Shown in pieces: positions 60,216 through 64,000 of a stretch of 64,000 bases of DNA. Position 1 is the stretch's first letter. Each line of letters starts with the position of its first letter. Source of the stretch: Triglochin maritima (Eukaryota; Streptophyta; Magnoliopsida; Alismatales; Juncaginaceae); assembly GCA_963682175.1 (NCBI GenBank), contig OY821772.1, forward strand, positions 51,730,925 through 51,794,924, in the 5' to 3' direction. The notes under the pieces are model-generated. The model made no database searches, was not told the DNA's origin, and saw only the letters and a list, made by a program, of their open reading frames with translations. Position numbers and translations under genes: made by a program.

Positions 60216-60826
60216 AGATCTACTATGTTCCGATTATAATCAAGTTTTATCTTCGAAATAAAACACATCATGGGCTCTGATGGTACAAAAACAGAGATCG
60301 TGAACTGTATTAACAAATCATGATTTATAAGTCAGCATTAACAAATCATCACGGAAGTACATTAAAGGAGTGTCAAGTTGTAATCATTGGTATGAAAATG
60401 ACAATTTTAACTTGCATAAGTGGTGGAGTGGTGAGGTGCAGGGATTTGGGTTTGCAACAACTCGCATTGTTGTCGTCGTAAAATTTAAGATAAGTTAACT
60501 GTTAACATCGATCAACGGTTTCAGATAATCCAATTTCAATAGAATTCAGATCCAAAAATTAGGAGACATAGTTTGAAGCAAAGAGAGCAATATTACAACA
60601 GTAGAAGAAACACCAACATGATTAAAATGAGACAACTTCCGTCGAATTATTATACAATTTACATTCCATTAAGATTCATCATTATTCCCAACAATCGCAT
60701 CTCAACTCCCCAAAGAATGAAATCTCCAAACTTTTCTTGAAGGAATCTCCAAGCAACTTGTGCATCACAGTCTAAAACACCCCAAAATAAAGAAAACCAC
60801 ATCATAATTGTACAACACCCAAAAGA
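60216..60826. other. Spacer and probable 3' UTR of the U-box gene
   Basis: No coding region is recognised. The part nearest 60826 is immediately downstream of the U-box stop codon and is probably its 3' UTR. Confidence 0.5.
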
Positions 60827-62419
60827 CTAAAACTCACTGGAATTCACTCCGGGAATAGATTGTGTCCGGCTATTTCGCCGCAACGACATTGTCGGATCTG
60901 ACATTATACTTTTGGCACCATCATCGTCGTCATCGACATCCAATTGGCATACATACTTTTCCCCTCTAATCACCTTCAACATCCTCCTTACCATGTCTTT
61001 CACATCCTCTTCTCCACCATCCTCCATTGTTATTGCCAAGAAAACGTCCTCAGCTCCGGCTGACTTGGCCAACCCCTTAAACCTCAAGCTCCCCTTACTA
61101 AGTGCCCACAAGACCCACACGCATTGATCTCTCGTTGAATTCACCATCTTATCTCCCACAACCCCCTCTCCCCCGAGCGTCCTAACCATCTCAACTGCTG
61201 CCTCCACTGCACCTGCGTCCATCAAAGCCGCACGCCCCTCCCCACATCCTGCCAAATTCCCAACCACCATCATCGTAATTCTGTTCATCACAGGTGGACC
61301 CTCCAAAACAACTTTAAGAAGTACCCGAGCGGTGGAAGATCGTGCGAGTTTCGCACGGTTAGAGGAGCAATTGAGGCACAAATGATACAACGCAAGTGCA
61401 GCATCCCGTCTTGTACCCTCACTCTCCTCACAATCCGCGAGAATTCCGAGTAGCAGAGAGAGGGCACCTAACGCACCAATTGTCGCCTTATTCACGTCCT
61501 CAACCGATAGACTAAAAATAGCAGCAACCGCGTGAGAGCGCGAGTCGGAATGCTGAGATCTCAACGCGAAAAGAACGGGCGGCACGACGCCGGACCTAAC
61601 CATATGCGCCTTGTTCTCAGGGTGCAACGACAGGTTCACAACCGAAGCCAACGCGTTGGATTGGAGCCCAGTTTGGGGAGACAGCAAGAAAGGCCGGAGC
61701 GCAACGAGCAACGCTTGAGTACAAAGAGAAACCCTCTGGCTTTCCGAATCCCGGGTGTCGCACCGGAGCCGGAGCAACGCGTTTTCCCTAACAGACAATT
61801 CAGACGACTTCAACTCCAACAATATGCCATCGTGCAGCGGTGAATTCTCTCTGGATTCCAATTCCGGAGAAAAAGATGGCGTGCGATTACCCGCCGGCGC
61901 CGAATTACCCGAAAAATCCCGAGGCGCCGAGAACGACGAGGACGAGGACGACGGCGCCGAGACCGAACTCGTCGATTCAAGCTCCTTAACCAGCTCCGTG
62001 TTCGAATCCGACACGAGTTCCTTACCCGACTCCTCCCGGTCGGGGAATTCGAACGCCCGGGCGAGGCGGAGGAGGGAGACGCGATCGGGGGGGTGAGGAT
62101 CCGGGACGCGGTGGGAGTGAGCTAAGGAGAGGATGGCTGATCGGAGAGCGAGGTTGGGGACGAGTGGGGTGGAGGCGGGGAGGAGGCGGAGGTCGATGGC
62201 GGCGAGGAGGGAGTCGCGGTCGAAGGTGAGGCCGGAGGGGAGGATGACGGGGTCGGACATGATGGTGGAGGAGATGGGGCAGAGGAACTCCGGCGGGGGG
62301 GGAGGAGTGGAGGAAGCGTGGGAGTTTCCACTTCTTCTTCTTCGTCGTCCCCATTGGTTTGGGGAGAGGTTGTTTGAGTTTGACTGTGCGTGGGGATGTG
62401 TTGGACTGGACCGAGTCAA
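60827..62419 (-). CDS. U-box E3 ubiquitin ligase with ARM repeats (PUB38-41 group)
   Basis: This is an intronless 530-aa E3 ligase of the plant U-box/ARM class. The U-box is at about residues 43-105 (EFLCPISSTIMSDPVILPSG, FDRDSL, TPLVPNLALRSAI) and is the E2-binding module. A Ser-rich linker follows, then armadillo repeats from about 195 to 490 (for example LQSNALASVVNLSLHPENKAHMV, SHAVAAIFSLSVEDVNKATIG, RRDAALALYHLC). Between the U-box and the ARM repeats there is no UND domain. The overall plan fits PUB38-PUB41, of which PUB40 acts on the brassinosteroid regulator BZR1. The precise orthology is not settled. An acidic DDDDD cluster lies near the C-terminus. The coding region is GC-rich against an AT-rich flank. 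Confidence 0.92.
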   Translation of the reverse strand: MTRSSPTHPHAQSNSNNLSPNQWGRRRRRSGNSHASSTPPPPPEFLCPISSTIMSDPVILPSGLTFDRDSLLAAIDLRLLPASTPLVPNLALRSAILSLAHSHRVPDPHPPDRVSLLRLARAFEFPDREESGKELVSDSNTELVKELESTSSVSAPSSSSSSFSAPRDFSGNSAPAGNRTPSFSPELESRENSPLHDGILLELKSSELSVRENALLRLRCDTRDSESQRVSLCTQALLVALRPFLLSPQTGLQSNALASVVNLSLHPENKAHMVRSGVVPPVLFALRSQHSDSRSHAVAAIFSLSVEDVNKATIGALGALSLLLGILADCEESEGTRRDAALALYHLCLNCSSNRAKLARSSTARVLLKVVLEGPPVMNRITMMVVGNLAGCGEGRAALMDAGAVEAAVEMVRTLGGEGVVGDKMVNSTRDQCVWVLWALSKGSLRFKGLAKSAGAEDVFLAITMEDGGEEDVKDMVRRMLKVIRGEKYVCQLDVDDDDDGAKSIMSDPTMSLRRNSRTQSIPGVNSSEF

Positions 62420-64000
62420 GGAAGTGGGGTTGCTTCAATTGATGGAGTGACGTGGGCAGGACACGAGTGGCGCTGGTGCGTGCATCTTCAACATGCGACG
62501 GGGCTGTATTACCATTTTGGATCCGAATTTTAAAATTACTGTTAAGTTTTTGTTTTTGTTTTTGTTGTTGTAAGATAATGTTTGACTTTTGATGTAAATG
62601 GAATTCTAGGGACAGATGGATAGGAGTGCTTTAGAAAAAAAAGGTGATATATTGAATAAAATGTTTTGAGTTATGAAAAGGACTACTCAAATCAAAGTCA
62701 AGTAACAAACAAATAGTTGGAGGACAAATACGAGTGTCGTGTTATTGCATTCGTTTTTGTTAAGAGGCAAATCTTGATTGGATTTCATCGGTTTTGTTCT
62801 TCCTATTTTTTGTCAATCAATTAGATAGGTGAATGTGTACATCTCTGGCTAACACAATTTTTACAAAAGATCGATTGTCATACGAGAACTGTCCTTAATT
62901 CCTTATGCTCAATTTTACACATTGTATCGTTGATTTTTAAAACGCTGCATTTACTCCTCCTAAATTTTCAAATGCTGCCAGTTTGTCTTCTTCGTTGGTT
63001 TTTGTAGTTTTTTGACATAAACTTTTTCTCTTCAAAACATCCTCTATTCAAATATGCTACTATTCACACCAAAAAGTCGAGTTGAGAAGGGTGTGATAAA
63101 CAAATTATTATATGGGTTTTTAGGTTGATTTTGTGTTTATTTGATCAATAAAATACACTTATAGGGTGTTGCAAATGATTCGAGTGGAAGGTTGTTTACG
63201 AAGTTTTTTCGAGACAACACCAACAAACTAACGAAACGAGGCAAATAACCAACACTTGAATTGTTAACCAGACAAGTGTATAGATCGAACACAATAAGAG
63301 GTTGCAAATTACTTTTAATTTTGTATGCAATCATGACATCAAACAACACATTAAATGACGATAATTTTGTTGTTATTTTGAATAAATAAATAAAAGTATG
63401 CAAATAATCTTTTAATAAAGAGAGGATTGGAATAAGATAGATGAGTTAAAAGGTTATAATTGATTAATCGAAACAAGTATTGGGTTTAGGAATCTCCCAA
63501 AGTAACTTATACTGTTGAGAGATTAAATCTCCGATTTTAATATCAAATTTTTGATTAATATATTATCACGAGATAAACTTATTGTTTACTTAATATTTCG
63601 TTGATACTCTGACGTCGGTCCCTTGAGTTTCTATCGTACTCGCTAGTTGTCGATCTCCGTCATCCACACTGGTTGTCGATTCTTTAGTTTTCAATACAAA
63701 AGGTTCGTTTGATTTTCATATTCGACGTGTTGTTTCATGTGGTTTGTGAATTGGAATTGTTGTTTTAAGTGGAATTGTGACTGTACAGACAAATATTGAT
63801 CTTCTGATGTTTCTAGTAAGTCCATGTTGTTGTCTCTTTACAACTTTCACCTTGTTATTTAATATTTATATCACATTATTTTGCGAAATGAGTTTGTGTT
63901 ACAACGTGGAATTACAAAATCTACTGCTTAACCCAAAAAAATTTCGGAACGGTCTATTGAAAATTGGAACCGACCCGTTATGATTCTGATATCTGACCTG
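62420..64000. other. Upstream flank of the U-box gene to the window end, no gene recognised
   Basis: The left end contains the U-box promoter and 5' UTR. The rest is AT-rich with short frames, and no family, RNA or repeat was recognised. Confidence 0.45.

Noticed and set aside
61755..62450. Frames on both strands overlapping the U-box gene
   Set aside because: They are shadows of the GC-rich U-box coding region; the minus-strand 530-codon frame accounts for the sequence.

Overview
This is nuclear DNA of a flowering plant, most likely a eudicot. The genes are split by GT-AG introns, and the proteins are plant-specific: a plastid PPR-SMR protein (pTAC2), PR-1, a PUB-type U-box E3 ligase, a QALGGH C2H2 zinc finger and an ARG1-type DnaJ. 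The mobile elements also belong to plant families: copia, a chromovirus, MULEs carrying OTU and plant-mobile-domain genes, an Au-type SINE and RTE LINEs. I cannot name the species. No rRNA, tRNA or CRISPR was recognised.

Layout. 1-~4.1 kb: a decayed Ty1/copia element on the minus strand, split by a 1.6-kb solo LTR (1902-3487). 4.1-7.4 kb: AT-rich intergenic DNA. 7.4-8.5 kb: a two-exon PR-1 gene (+). 9.5-13.3 kb: pTAC2 (-, 5 exons, 859 aa). 13.5-28.7 kb: a 5'-truncated, frameshifted RCC1-repeat gene (+). Its introns hold a 2.07-kb non-autonomous MULE (13994-16067, 9-bp target-site duplication, internal minisatellite) and an 11-kb chromovirus array with three LTRs and two internal regions (16429-27440, 5-bp duplication). 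29.5-32.0 kb: a CREG-like gene (-, 5 exons). 33.3-40.3 kb: a DnaJ16/ARG1-like co-chaperone (-, 11 exons). 40.7-46.1 kb: a MULE cluster with a small MITE, a fold-back element, a plant-mobile-domain gene (+), and a MULE transposase with an OTU protease (-). 46.9-47.5 kb: a single-exon C2H2 zinc-finger gene (-). 50.4-55.9 kb: an HhH-GPD DNA glycosylase (-, 4 exons). 56.6-58.0 kb: a second solo LTR of the same family as the one at 1.9 kb, in opposite orientation, with a perfect 5-bp duplication. 59.1-60.2 kb: a degenerate RTE LINE. 60.8-62.4 kb: an intronless PUB38-41-type U-box/ARM gene (-).

The host genes look like independent housekeeping, defence and regulatory loci, with no operon-like logic. 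The most informative structures are in the mobile DNA. The MULE in the RCC1 locus duplicated the splice acceptor at its insertion site. The chromovirus array in the next intron has one internal region shortened by a microhomology deletion and carries dense CGGTCGACCG palindromes in its LTRs. The MULE at 41-46 kb carries both an OTU protease and a convergent plant-mobile-domain gene. Exon boundaries were read by eye from splice consensus, phase and family similarity, and no alignment tool was used.
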